A DNA stretch of 64,000 bases from Mycolicibacterium peregrinum (GTDB lineage: Bacteria; Actinomycetota; Actinomycetes; Mycobacteriales; Mycobacteriaceae), in assembly GCF_002102345.1 (NCBI RefSeq), contig NZ_LQPP01000072.1:1-64000 (forward strand). The letters are read 5' to 3'. Shown one piece after another: positions 24,859 through 33,883 of this stretch (within the stretch, counting starts at the first letter, position 1; every line of letters begins with the position of its first letter). A program made the translations under genes and the position numbers. The notes under the pieces were generated by a model. It was not told the origin of the DNA, searched no databases, and was given only the letters and a program-made list of their open reading frames with translations.

Positions 24859-25188
24859 ATGCACGAATTGGCGATAACCCAAAGTGTGGTCGACGCGGTG
24901 TGCCACCACGCCGCAGGCCGTCATGTGCACAGCGTGCAACTGCAGGTGGGCGCATTGTGCGCAGTTGTCCCCGACTCGATGCGCTTCTGCTTCGACCTGG
25001 TCACTGGCGGAACGGTGGCTGACGGTGCTCGCCTCGATCTCGACGTCCGCCCCGGCTCTGCGCACTGCCGGGTCTGCGAGACCGACTTCGACCTCTTCGA
25101 CCTGGTCTTACGTTGTCCGTGCGGGAGCACCGACGTCGAAGTCACCGCTGGACGGGAGCTGCAGATCCTCTCCATGGAGGTGTGCTGA
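24859..25188 (+). CDS. hypA: Hydrogenase nickel incorporation protein HypA
   Basis: A 109-residue nickel metallochaperone for [NiFe]-hydrogenase. The N-terminal MHELAITQSVV supplies the essential His2 nickel ligand, which fixes the start at 24859 rather than the upstream in-frame GTG. The zinc-binding CRVC and CPCG pairs are in the C-terminal half. First gene of the maturation operon; its stop is 1 nt from the hypB ATG. Confidence 0.92.
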   Translation: MHELAITQSVVDAVCHHAAGRHVHSVQLQVGALCAVVPDSMRFCFDLVTGGTVADGARLDLDVRPGSAHCRVCETDFDLFDLVLRCPCGSTDVEVTAGRELQILSMEVC

Positions 25189-25189
25189 C

Positions 25190-25939
25190 ATGTGCGGGAC
25201 CTGTGGATGTGCTGACGGGCGAGCCGGCATATCCCCCACCGGCCATGACCATTCCCACTCTCACGACTGCCCGCACACCGAGACCATTTCGCTGAAGCAG
25301 AAGGTGCTCGCCAAGAACGACCTGATCGCTTCGCAGAACCGGCAGCGGTTGGCTGAACGGGGCATTTTGGCGCTCAATATCGTCAGCTCGCCCGGGGCGG
25401 GTAAAACCACACTGCTCGAACGCACCATCCGCGAGCTTGGAACGCGCCGGCCCGTCGCAGTGATCGAAGGCGATCAGGAAACCGCGCTCGACGCTGATCG
25501 GATTCGCGCCGCGGGAGCACGCGCAGTCCAGATCAACACCGGCGCGGGGTGCCATCTGGATGCGTCGATGGTGCGCCGCGCACTCGGCATCCTCGATCCC
25601 GCTCCCGGCACCGTGCTGTTCATCGAGAATGTCGGCAATCTGGTCTGCCCAGCCCTTTTCGACCTCGGTGAACAATGCAAGGTTGTTGTCGTCTCGGTGA
25701 CGGAAGGATCCGACAAACCGCTGAAGTATCCGCACATGTTCGCCGCCGCGCGCCTTGCAGTCATCAACAAGATGGATCTCCTGCCCTATGTCGACTTCGA
25801 CCTTGAAACGTGTTGTAGTCATGCGCGATCCGTCAATCCCGAATTGGAGATCCTGGCAACGTCGGCCACGAACGGCGATGGCATACCGGCGTGGTACGCA
25901 TGGATCGGTGACGCCGCACTGCAGGGTCCGCAACCATGA
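25190..25939 (+). CDS. hypB: Hydrogenase nickel insertion GTPase HypB
   Basis: A 249-residue SIMIBI-class GTPase that supplies nickel with HypA. The N-terminal high-affinity metal motif CGTCGC (residues 2-7) is followed by a short His-rich stretch (HDHSHSHDCPH). The Walker A is SSPGAGKTT, with EGDQET and NKMD motifs further on. ATG at 25190 begins exactly at the metal motif and follows GGAGG. The stop overlaps the hypF ATG (25936). Confidence 0.93.
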   Translation: MCGTCGCADGRAGISPTGHDHSHSHDCPHTETISLKQKVLAKNDLIASQNRQRLAERGILALNIVSSPGAGKTTLLERTIRELGTRRPVAVIEGDQETALDADRIRAAGARAVQINTGAGCHLDASMVRRALGILDPAPGTVLFIENVGNLVCPALFDLGEQCKVVVVSVTEGSDKPLKYPHMFAAARLAVINKMDLLPYVDFDLETCCSHARSVNPELEILATSATNGDGIPAWYAWIGDAALQGPQP

Positions 25940-28215
25940 GCGCGCGACACCGGCTTCGAGCGGGTGTGCACGGTGCGGTCCAGGGCGTGGGTTTCCGGCC
26001 GTTCGTCTACACCACGGCCGCCGCCCTCGGCCTGACCGGCTCGGTGCGCAACGACACCTCCGGTGCGATCATCGAGATCGAAGGCGAGGACGTCGCGATC
26101 CATGAATTCCTCCGCCGGCTACGCCGGAATCCCCCGCCGCTGGCGGTCGTCGAATCGATCGAGACCGAGAACATTCCGGTCTCCGGTGGCACCGGGTTCG
26201 TCATCGCCGACACCACTGAAGCCGACGGTGGCCGCACTCTGGTATCACCGGACGTCGCTATGTGCGACAAGTGCGCCGCCGAACAGCGAGATCCGGCCGA
26301 CCGCCGCTACCGGCACGCATTCGTCAACTGCACCAACTGCGGCCCCCGGTTCACCATCATCGCGTCGCTGCCATACGACCGGGCGGCGACGACGATGTCG
26401 CCCTTCGAGATGTGCGTCGACTGCGCGCGCGAGTACGCCGATCCCGCTGACCGGCGCTTCCACGCACAACCGGTGTGCTGCCCGAACTGCGGCCCGTCCC
26501 TGAGCTTTTCCGAAGGCGCCACCCGCACCCGCGGCGAGTCCGCCTTGCAACGCGCCCGAGCACTGCTGCGCGACGGTGCCATCGTCGGTGTCAAGGGCAT
26601 CGGCGGATACCATCTGGCTTGCGACGCGGGTAATCACGCCGCCGTCACGGAGATTCGGCGCCGTAAGCGCCGTGGCGACAAGCCTTTTGCCCTGATGGTG
26701 CCCGATGTGGCCGGCGCGCGCGGCATCGTCGAGCTCGACGCGGTTGCCGCCGGACTGTTGTGTAGCCCCACCCGTCCGATCGTGGTGCTGCCGCGCCGCA
26801 CCGACGCATCGGTTTCCGAATTGGTCGCACCGCGCAACCCCGATCTCGGAGTGATGCTCGCCTACAGCCCTGTCCATACCCTGCTGTTCGGCCTACCCGG
26901 CGACGAGCCGGTCGCCGACATCCTGGTGATGACATCGGCCAACTTGAGCGGTGAACCGATCTGCTGCACCGATGCCGATGCGTTGGGCCGGCTTGCGTGG
27001 CTCGCGGACGGGTGGCTGAGTCACGACAGGGAGATCCTGGTGCCGTGTGACGATTCAGTACTGCGTGTCGTCGACGGCAACGAGTTACCCGTCCGACGGT
27101 CCCGCGGCTATGCACCGCTACCGGTTGCACTACCGGTGCCGGTACCACCCACGCTCGCGGTCGGTGCCGATGTGAAGAACACCCTCGCCGTGGCCGACAA
27201 TCGCTACGCCTGGTTGAGCGCACACATCGGAGATGTGGACGACCTCGCGACGCTGACCGCATTCGGGCGGACAGCGCACCACTTGACCACGCTGACCGGT
27301 GTCGACCCCGAAGTAATTGTGGCGGATGCTCATCCCGGGTACCGATCCACCGAATGGGCATATCGGAACGCAAACGGGAGACCGGTGCGTACGGTGCAGC
27401 ACCACCACGCGCATATCGCTGCGGTGATGGCCGAGCACGGCCTCGCCGGTCCGGTGCTCGGGTTCGCCTTCGACGGCACCGGATACGGTCCCGACGGGGC
27501 AATCTGGGGTGGTGAGCTACTGGAGGCCGACTACAAGGGCTTCGTCCGGTTGGCACAGCTGAAATACATACCGTTGGCCGGCGGTGACCTCAGCGTGCTG
27601 CGGCCATACCGGATGGCGTTGAGTCATCTGTGGGCAGCCGGCCTGAGATGGGATACCGACCTGGCCCCGGTGCGGGCCTGCCCACCCGCCGAGCGCCGTG
27701 CCCTCGAACATCAGCTGCATACCGGAGCCGGTTGCGTACCGACGTCGAGCATGGGCCGGTTGTTCGACGCGGTTTCCGCGCTCATCGGCGTGCGGCAGAC
27801 CGTGGATTACGAAGCCCAGGCCGCGATCGAACTCGAGGGTTTGGCGCGCTCCGCGGACGCGGATCAGACTGGGTACAACTTCGCGTTCGACACCGGGCGG
27901 TCGCCGATCGTGTTCGACCCGGCACCGGTTCTCGAGGCCGCGCTCGTCGACCTGCGTTCCGGCGTCCCGGCCGCGGTAATCGGCGCTCAGTTCCATCGTG
28001 CAGTCGCCGGCCTGATCGCCGAACTCGCTGTCGCGCGGGCCGCGCCGGGGCAAGTGGTGGCGTTGTCGGGTGGTGTCTTCCAAAATGTATTGCTCGTGCG
28101 CCTGACGTTGGACACGTTGCGGGCCAAAGGTTTCGAGGTGTTTACCCACCGACAGGTGCCGCCGAACGATGGTGGTATCGCCCTTGGGCAATTGCTGGTG
28201 GGGAATGCCACGTGA
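25936..28215 (+). CDS. hypF: Carbamoyltransferase HypF
   Basis: A 759-residue protein that converts carbamoyl phosphate into the cyanide ligands of the NiFe site with HypE. Domains in order: acylphosphatase-like (GVHGAVQGVGFRPFVY, about 5-90), two zinc fingers (CDKC...CTNC and CVDC...CPNC, about 105-185), YrdC-like nucleotide domain (GIGGYHLACDA..., about 200-385), and a Kae1-like domain with QHHHAHIAAVMAEH and FAFDGTGYGPDG. All expected parts are present and full length. Confidence 0.95.
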   Translation: MSARHRLRAGVHGAVQGVGFRPFVYTTAAALGLTGSVRNDTSGAIIEIEGEDVAIHEFLRRLRRNPPPLAVVESIETENIPVSGGTGFVIADTTEADGGRTLVSPDVAMCDKCAAEQRDPADRRYRHAFVNCTNCGPRFTIIASLPYDRAATTMSPFEMCVDCAREYADPADRRFHAQPVCCPNCGPSLSFSEGATRTRGESALQRARALLRDGAIVGVKGIGGYHLACDAGNHAAVTEIRRRKRRGDKPFALMVPDVAGARGIVELDAVAAGLLCSPTRPIVVLPRRTDASVSELVAPRNPDLGVMLAYSPVHTLLFGLPGDEPVADILVMTSANLSGEPICCTDADALGRLAWLADGWLSHDREILVPCDDSVLRVVDGNELPVRRSRGYAPLPVALPVPVPPTLAVGADVKNTLAVADNRYAWLSAHIGDVDDLATLTAFGRTAHHLTTLTGVDPEVIVADAHPGYRSTEWAYRNANGRPVRTVQHHHAHIAAVMAEHGLAGPVLGFAFDGTGYGPDGAIWGGELLEADYKGFVRLAQLKYIPLAGGDLSVLRPYRMALSHLWAAGLRWDTDLAPVRACPPAERRALEHQLHTGAGCVPTSSMGRLFDAVSALIGVRQTVDYEAQAAIELEGLARSADADQTGYNFAFDTGRSPIVFDPAPVLEAALVDLRSGVPAAVIGAQFHRAVAGLIAELAVARAAPGQVVALSGGVFQNVLLVRLTLDTLRAKGFEVFTHRQVPPNDGGIALGQLLVGNAT

Positions 28216-28227
28216 GAGGAGTAGCCC

Positions 28228-28959
28228 GTGACCGTTGCCGCGCAACCGTTCATCGACGCCCAGCTGGCGGCTGACCTGGCCTCCACTGCACTGGTCGCGG
28301 CCCGAAAGTTCCACGACGGGGCCACCCTGTGGGTCATCTCCCCGCAGTGGGAACCACATGCCCACCACGTGGCCGTCGAGTTCGTCCATCCGGTGATCAT
28401 GGGCAAGCCGGCCCTGCCGTCGGTCGCCCTGGTAGGACCCGATCCCGTGGCACAGGTCAGGGTGGTCGGCCAGCCCGGCGACCTGTTGCTGGCGGTGGCA
28501 TCCGCAGATGAACCCGCAGTCGTGGATGCCATGCGCCGAGCACCGGCGTGGGGTGTCACCACCATGTGGATCGGTTCGGGCCCGCGTCCACCCGCGGGCG
28601 CTGCGAACCACATCCTGTGGGTCGATTCACCAGACCCGATGGTGCCCGCGACAGGACATTTCGTCCTGATGTACCACCTGCTGTGGGAGCTCACCCACGT
28701 GTGCTTCGAACACCCGGGGTTACTGAAACACGATGCCGACTATCGCAGCGAGGAGGTATGTGAGACGTGCAGCGACAAGGGGCGACTTGGTGAAGTCGTT
28801 CTGGTTTCTGAGGATTCGAGTGACCAAGCCCTGGTGCGCACTGCCACCGGCGAGGAATGGGTCGACATGACGGTGCTCGGAGCGGTCTGTGTCAACGACC
28901 TGATCCTGGTACACGCAGGCAGCGCGATCGCCACGTTGGAGAAGGAGCCGGTCGGATGA
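28228..28959 (+). CDS. SIS-like domain fused to a HypC-like domain
   Basis: A 243-residue fusion. The N-terminal about 165 residues resemble a sugar-isomerase (SIS/GmhA-type) fold, with PGDLLLAVASADEPAVVDAMRRAPAWGV. The C-terminal about 70 residues resemble HypC: CETCSDKGRLGEVV, and VNDLILVHAGSAIATLE aligns with VGDWVLVHAGFAIAKID of the true HypC at 30731. The HypC-type cysteine near the start of this domain may be kept as one of the CETC pair. GTG start at 28228 follows GAGAGGAG. It lies between hypF and a second SIS gene, so a role in NiFe(CN)2CO assembly is likely; the exact step is unknown. Confidence 0.75.
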   Translation: MTVAAQPFIDAQLAADLASTALVAARKFHDGATLWVISPQWEPHAHHVAVEFVHPVIMGKPALPSVALVGPDPVAQVRVVGQPGDLLLAVASADEPAVVDAMRRAPAWGVTTMWIGSGPRPPAGAANHILWVDSPDPMVPATGHFVLMYHLLWELTHVCFEHPGLLKHDADYRSEEVCETCSDKGRLGEVVLVSEDSSDQALVRTATGEEWVDMTVLGAVCVNDLILVHAGSAIATLEKEPVG

Positions 28960-29630
28960 CGCACAACGACACCGAAAGCACCGGATTCCTCTATCCGTTC
29001 ATCGAGTCCGAGGAAACCGACACCACCGCCCTGCTGGATGACCTGGCCGCCTCGGCACGGGCGAAATCGTCCGAAAGCGCTCGGCTGCAACAGGAATCGT
29101 TGCGGGAATACGATTCCGGCCTGACGGAGGCAGGTCGTGCCATGGCGGAGCGGTTCGCGCGCGGCGGCAGGCTGTACACGCTCGGCAACGGCGGCAGCTC
29201 CACCGATGCCGCCACACTGGCGTCGCTGTTCAGCCACCCCGCACGAGGACGACCGGTGGCAGCATGGTCACTGGCCGCGGACGAAGCGGTAGTGACGGCC
29301 TTGGGCAACGATGTCGGATTCGAGCTGATCTTCAAACGCCAGATCATCGCCCACGCACGCGACCGCGACATCGCCATCGCACTGTCGACTTCGGGCAATT
29401 CGGACGATCTGATGACCGCGATCACCGAGGCCAAACGACGCGGACTACTCACCATCGGATTCGCCGGCCACGACGGGGGACGCATGGGTACTACCGAGGA
29501 TCTCGACTTCTGTTTCACCGTACGGAGCCAGAGCATTCACCGTGTTCAGGAGAGCCACGCAATGCTCGGCTATACGCTCTGGTCGGTCACCCAGGAGCAC
29601 CTGACCCGAGCCCGAGAGCACTCATCATGA
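28956..29630 (+). CDS. SIS-domain (GmhA/DiaA-like) protein in hyp operon
   Basis: A 224-residue phosphosugar-binding protein of the GmhA group. Core motifs are GRLYTLGNGGSSTDAATLA, ALSTSGNSDDLM and the C-terminal SHAMLGYTLWSVTQEHL. Annotated relatives are usually called sedoheptulose-7-phosphate isomerase, but the setting inside a hydrogenase maturation operon, coupled by ATGA overlaps to the SIS-HypC fusion and to hypE, argues for a maturation-linked role. ATG at 28956 is chosen from that overlap. Confidence 0.8.
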   Translation: MTHNDTESTGFLYPFIESEETDTTALLDDLAASARAKSSESARLQQESLREYDSGLTEAGRAMAERFARGGRLYTLGNGGSSTDAATLASLFSHPARGRPVAAWSLAADEAVVTALGNDVGFELIFKRQIIAHARDRDIAIALSTSGNSDDLMTAITEAKRRGLLTIGFAGHDGGRMGTTEDLDFCFTVRSQSIHRVQESHAMLGYTLWSVTQEHLTRAREHSS

Positions 29631-30718
29631 GTATCCCGACTCAGACGCAGCGCGAAGAGCGGGTACTGGAGCGCATCGACAAGTTCCGGCAGCGCCGGCC
29701 CCGGCTCCTCGACGATGTGGTGACCCTGGCGCACGGCGCGGGTGGAAAGTCATCTGCCGCATTGGTCGAGGCGGTGTTCATCGACGCCTTCCGTAACCCC
29801 GAGCTCGAGCAACTCGGCGACGCGGCGGTCTTGACCACCCCCTCTGGGGACCGGCTGGCATTCTCCACCGACTCGTATGTCGTCTCACCGCATCGATTCC
29901 CGGGCGGATCGATCGGACATGTGGCGATCCACGGCACGATCAACGATCTCGCAGTCTCCGGAGCCCGCCCGGGTTGGATCTCGGCGGGATTCGTGATCGA
30001 AGAGGGCTTCCCGGTCGCCGAGCTGCGCGAGATCGTCGCTGACATGAGTGAGGCGGCCGCGCGGGCCGGCGTTCAGATCGTCACCGGGGACACCAAAGTG
30101 GTGGGCAGAGGCGCGGCTGACGGCGTGTACATCTGCACGGCGGGCGTAGGCGTGATCCCCCAAGGACGTAGGTTTTCGCGCGAATGCGTGCGACCGGGCG
30201 ACAAGGTGCTGTTGTCGGGGACCATGGGCGAACACGGCATGGCGGTCATGCTGGCCCGAGGCGATCTGGCGATCGACGCCGACATCCAATCCGACACCGC
30301 ACCAGTCCACGGACTGGTCGAGGCCTTGCTGCAAGCGGCGCCGTCGACCCGATGGATGCGGGACGCCACGCGCGGCGGCGTCGGCACGGTGTGCAATGAG
30401 CTCGTCAAGGATATGCCGTTCGCGGTGATCATCGACGAAGCGCGGTTGCCGGTCCAGCCGCAGGTTCTCGGAGCCTGCGACATGCTCGGCATCGACCCGC
30501 TCTACGTCGCCAACGAGGGGAAGTTCCTCGCGGTTGTTTCGGCAGACGAGGCCGACGCAGCGGTCTCGTCCCTGCAAGCCCACCCACAGGGGGCGGACGC
30601 TGCCGTCGTGGGTGAGATCGTGCCCGAGCCACCCGGGATCGTTGCGTTGCGTACGGCATTCGGTGGCAGCCGGATCGTCGACATGCTTGTCGGCGATCCT
30701 CTCCCCCGGATCTGTTGA
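29627..30718 (+). CDS. hypE: Carbamoyl dehydratase HypE
   Basis: A 363-residue PurM-like ATPase that dehydrates the C-terminal thiocarbamate to thiocyanate, providing CN for the active site. The essential C-terminal cysteine is present (protein ends LPRIC). Other landmarks are LAHGAGGKSS, LGDAAVLTTPSGDRLAFSTD and the TGDTKVVGRG segment. ATG at 29627 overlaps the previous stop; a much longer in-frame extension is rejected. Confidence 0.94.
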   Translation: MSIPTQTQREERVLERIDKFRQRRPRLLDDVVTLAHGAGGKSSAALVEAVFIDAFRNPELEQLGDAAVLTTPSGDRLAFSTDSYVVSPHRFPGGSIGHVAIHGTINDLAVSGARPGWISAGFVIEEGFPVAELREIVADMSEAAARAGVQIVTGDTKVVGRGAADGVYICTAGVGVIPQGRRFSRECVRPGDKVLLSGTMGEHGMAVMLARGDLAIDADIQSDTAPVHGLVEALLQAAPSTRWMRDATRGGVGTVCNELVKDMPFAVIIDEARLPVQPQVLGACDMLGIDPLYVANEGKFLAVVSADEADAAVSSLQAHPQGADAAVVGEIVPEPPGIVALRTAFGGSRIVDMLVGDPLPRIC

Positions 30719-30730
30719 GAGGAGTGGGCC

Positions 30731-31003
30731 ATGTGTCTCGGAATACCCGGCAGAGTGGTCGACATCGTCGACGTCGAGGCCTATCTCGCCAACGTAGACG
30801 TCAACGGCGTGCGCAGAATCATCAGCGTCCGGCTTCTCGCCGATGATCGTCTGCGGGTCGGCGACTGGGTGCTGGTCCACGCCGGTTTCGCGATAGCGAA
30901 GATCGACGAAACCGAGGCAAAACTGACGGTCGATCAAGTGCAGAAGATGGGAGCCGAATACCTCACCGAGATCGATGCGTTCATCTCGTCCACGATCACT
31001 TGA
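30731..31003 (+). CDS. hypC: Hydrogenase assembly chaperone HypC
   Basis: A 90-residue HypC/HupF chaperone beginning MCLGIPGRVVDIVD; Cys2 holds the Fe(CN)2CO unit together with HypD. Shine-Dalgarno GAGAGGAG is 9 nt upstream. It lies between hypE and hypD. Confidence 0.94.
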   Translation: MCLGIPGRVVDIVDVEAYLANVDVNGVRRIISVRLLADDRLRVGDWVLVHAGFAIAKIDETEAKLTVDQVQKMGAEYLTEIDAFISSTIT

Positions 31004-31020
31004 GTCGAAGGGGCCGACGC

Positions 31021-32145
31021 ATGAGATTTGTCGACGAGTTCCGCGATCCGGCCGCTGCACGTGCCCTGGTGAGGACCATCACCGAACTGGCGAGCGACGG
31101 TGAGTACAAGTTCATGGAGGTGTGCGGCGGGCATACGCACACGATCTACCGGCACGGGATCGAGCATCTGCTCCCCGAATCCGTCGAACTGGTACACGGC
31201 CCCGGCTGTCCGGTATGTGTAATTCCGATGGGCCGCGTGGACGATGCCATGTGGCTTGCCGAACAACCCGGGATCATTTTCACGACGTTCGGCGACATGA
31301 TGCGTGTTCCCGGTTCCCGCGGCAACCTCGTCGAGGCGAAGGCCCGCGGCGCGGACGTACGATTCGTTTACTCGCCGCTCGACGCCCTCAAGATCGCCAG
31401 AGACAACCCGGACCGACACGTGGTGTTCTTTGCGGTCGGCTTCGAGACGACCGCACCGTCAACCGCGGTCACCCTGATTCGGGCCCGCACGCTGGGTGTG
31501 ACCAACTTCAGCGTGTTCTGCAACCACGTCTTGATCGTCCCGCCCATCAAGGCCATCCTGGAGTCCCCCGATCTGCGCCTGTCCGGATTCCTCGGCCCCG
31601 GTCACGTTTCGACCGTGGTGGGGCTGCGCCCATACCGGTTCGTACCGGCCAGCTATGGAAAGCCGATGGTGGTCTCCGGGTTCGAACCCCTCGACGTACT
31701 GGCGTCGGTTCACATGCTGTTGCAGCAGATCCGGGATGGCCGCTGCGAAGTGGAGAACCAGTACGCCCGGGTGGTGCGGCCCGAGGGCAATCGCCAGGCA
31801 CTCGAACTCATGGCGGAGATGTTCGAACTGCGACCCCACTTCGAGTGGCGCGGGCTCGGCTTCATCTCCCAGAGCGCACTGAGGATCCACCACGACTACG
31901 CCGAATACGATGCCGAGCTCAAGTTCGACATGCCGGGTATACGAGTGGCCGACCCCAAGGCCTGCCAATGTGGCGAGGTGCTCAAAGGCGCCATCAAGCC
32001 GTGGGAGTGCAAAGTTTTCGGCACGGCGTGCACTCCGGAGACTCCGATCGGCGCGTGCATGGTGTCACCAGAGGGTGCTTGTGCCGCGTACTACAACTTC
32101 GGCCGTCTGCACCGCGAGACGGCACAGCTGCTTATCAGGCGATGA
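31021..32145 (+). CDS. hypD: Hydrogenase maturation scaffold HypD
   Basis: A 374-residue iron-sulfur protein on which the Fe(CN)2CO moiety is assembled. The conserved MEVCGGHTH, HGPGCPVCV, FFAVGFETTAPS and the C-terminal cysteine cluster region (CQCGEVLKG...CKVFGTACTPETPIGACMVSPEGAC) are all present. ATG at 31021 begins MRFVDEFRD; a 7-codon upstream extension lacks support. Last gene of the + strand maturation operon; it converges on the hydrogenase protease gene, 5 nt away. Confidence 0.94.
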   Translation: MRFVDEFRDPAAARALVRTITELASDGEYKFMEVCGGHTHTIYRHGIEHLLPESVELVHGPGCPVCVIPMGRVDDAMWLAEQPGIIFTTFGDMMRVPGSRGNLVEAKARGADVRFVYSPLDALKIARDNPDRHVVFFAVGFETTAPSTAVTLIRARTLGVTNFSVFCNHVLIVPPIKAILESPDLRLSGFLGPGHVSTVVGLRPYRFVPASYGKPMVVSGFEPLDVLASVHMLLQQIRDGRCEVENQYARVVRPEGNRQALELMAEMFELRPHFEWRGLGFISQSALRIHHDYAEYDAELKFDMPGIRVADPKACQCGEVLKGAIKPWECKVFGTACTPETPIGACMVSPEGACAAYYNFGRLHRETAQLLIRR

Positions 32146-32150
32146 CGGCG

Positions 32151-32594
32151 TCAGCGCTCGAGTTCGGCGAGTACCGCTTGGACTACCGCGGGTACCGCCG
32201 CGGCGACCGCCGGGGTCAACCCAACGCCATTTCCGGTGTCGGCCACGTCAACTGTGAGCACCACCAGCTCGTCGGGAATCCGCCCCAGCGCCCGCCCCAG
32301 CGCGTAGGTCTGCGCCAGCCCCAGGGCGTGTGAACTGAGCACCACAGGCACGTCGCCACCCGGTGTCCAACGCTGTACACGCCCGGGCGTCGATCCGGCA
32401 CCGGTCGCCGCGTCGACCACCACTGCCAGTTCCGCGCCACCCCAGGTGTCAAGCATCGCAACCGGCTCAGCGATCGCAGCCAGCACGCACACACCCGGGA
32501 GGTTGCGCCGAGCCACTTCATCGGCCACGACCATTCCCACGCCGTCGTCACGGCGGAAGCTGTTGCCGATACCGATGACGATGCGTCGGGTCAA
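32151..32594 (-). CDS. [NiFe]-hydrogenase maturation protease
   Basis: A 147-residue HyaD/HycI-type endopeptidase that trims the C terminus of the large subunit after nickel insertion. Motifs: VIGIGNSFRRDDGVG (first metal-ligand Asp), VVVDAATGAG, and SSHALGLAQ carrying the histidine ligand. The start is assigned to TTG at 32594, whose TTGA overlaps the large-subunit stop; the family sequence begins RRIVIGIGN immediately after. Confidence 0.87.
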   Translation of the reverse strand: MTRRIVIGIGNSFRRDDGVGMVVADEVARRNLPGVCVLAAIAEPVAMLDTWGGAELAVVVDAATGAGSTPGRVQRWTPGGDVPVVLSSHALGLAQTYALGRALGRIPDELVVLTVDVADTGNGVGLTPAVAAAVPAVVQAVLAELER

Positions 32595-33883
32595 CGTCCA
32601 TCGACCGTCAGTGTGAGAAAGTGCGCCGAGCACGAGATACACGGGTCGTAGTTGCGAATCGCTCGCTCGCACAGAGATGTCAGCGTCGCGTCGTCAAGCG
32701 ACAGATTAGCGGCGACCAGCTCGGCCATGTCGTGTTCGATGGCCGCTTGATTCTGGGATGTGGGTGGGATGATCGTCGCCGCCCGGATCAGGCCGTCGTC
32801 ACCGATTTCGTAGCGGTGGTACAGCAACCCGCGCGGCGCTTCGCTGACACCGTGTCCGACGCCGGCCCGGGCCGGCACGGGCACGAAGGGCCGGTGCGGT
32901 CGCTCGTACTCGGCGATGATGCGTAGGGCTTCCTCGATTGCGTAGACCACCTCGACCGCTCGTACCACAATGCTGTGGAAAGGGTTTCGGCATTGATCGC
33001 CGAGTCCGGCGTCGGTTGCCGCCTGCCGTGCGATCGGTGAGAGGCGCGTGGAGTTCAGCGAATACCGCGCCATGGGACCGGTCAGGTAGCGACGACCATC
33101 GAGGGTCGCGTGGAGCGCGGTCGAGTGCCGCACCTGGGATTCGACGACATGGTCGGTGAATTCGGCGACCTCGAACCCGGGTCCGGCACTGCGCCGTATC
33201 GCACCGTTCTCGATGGCATAGGTGTCCGGGTCGGCGAGTGCAAGCAGCTCGTGATCGAATTCCACATCAGGGAAGTCGAATTCGGACACCATACGCACTG
33301 TGTAGAGCGCATCGTCCATCGCGCGGTGCAGCATCTCGGCCAGTGGTTTGAGGTCCGTGGACGACGGCACCGAGTAGAAACCGCCCAGGCGGACGTTGAT
33401 CGGGTGAATCGCCCTCCCCCCCAGCTGCTCCATCAGCCGGTTTCCGGCCTTCTTCAGGGCGAGCCCCCGCTCGATGAACTCGGGGCGTTCCTTGGCGAGG
33501 CTGATCGCATCCGGGTGGCCGAGAAAGTCCGGTACGTGCAACAGGTAGATGTGCAGGACATGGCTGTGGATCCACTCACCGCAGTACAACAGGCGCCGCA
33601 ACGCAAGGAGCTCGCGGTCGAGGGTGACCCCACACACGTCTTCGAGGGCATTGCAGGCGCTGACTTGATATGCCACCGGACAGATCCCGCACACCCGCGC
33701 GGTGATGTCTGGTGGCTCCGTATATGCGCGCCCGCGCAGGAACGCCTCGAAGAACCGAGGCGGTTCGTAGATGTTCAGCTCGACGCGATCCACGACGCCG
33801 TCGGCGAGCGTGACGTGCAGCGCGCCTTCGCCTTCCACGCGAGTCAGGGCACCGACCGCGAGCGTGCGGGTCTGCGGGTTCAC
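32591..33883 (-). CDS. hydA: Group 3b-type [NiFe]-hydrogenase large (alpha) subunit
   Basis: A 430-residue catalytic subunit. The nickel-binding cysteines are Cys65 and Cys68 in RVCGICPV, and Cys415 and Cys418 with His421 in DPCISCSAH. A short tail of about nine residues follows His421 and would be removed by the protease encoded next. The DPC-x2-CSAH ending and the beta-gamma-delta-alpha gene order fit cytosolic bidirectional group 3b enzymes, like M. smegmatis Hyd3, which oxidise NADPH and evolve H2 under anoxia. Confidence 0.93.
   Translation of the reverse strand: MNPQTRTLAVGALTRVEGEGALHVTLADGVVDRVELNIYEPPRFFEAFLRGRAYTEPPDITARVCGICPVAYQVSACNALEDVCGVTLDRELLALRRLLYCGEWIHSHVLHIYLLHVPDFLGHPDAISLAKERPEFIERGLALKKAGNRLMEQLGGRAIHPINVRLGGFYSVPSSTDLKPLAEMLHRAMDDALYTVRMVSEFDFPDVEFDHELLALADPDTYAIENGAIRRSAGPGFEVAEFTDHVVESQVRHSTALHATLDGRRYLTGPMARYSLNSTRLSPIARQAATDAGLGDQCRNPFHSIVVRAVEVVYAIEEALRIIAEYERPHRPFVPVPARAGVGHGVSEAPRGLLYHRYEIGDDGLIRAATIIPPTSQNQAAIEHDMAELVAANLSLDDATLTSLCERAIRNYDPCISCSAHFLTLTVDGR

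Noticed and set aside
27517..28611. 364-codon minus-strand frame over hypF and the SIS-HypC fusion
   Set aside because: Antisense shadow; no family resemblance and no ribosome-binding site, with well-supported genes on the opposite strand.
29885..31060. 391-codon open frame on the minus strand over hypE-hypC
   Set aside because: High third-position GC of the hyp genes creates long antisense frames; the product is low in recognisable motifs, while the plus strand encodes intact HypE and HypC.
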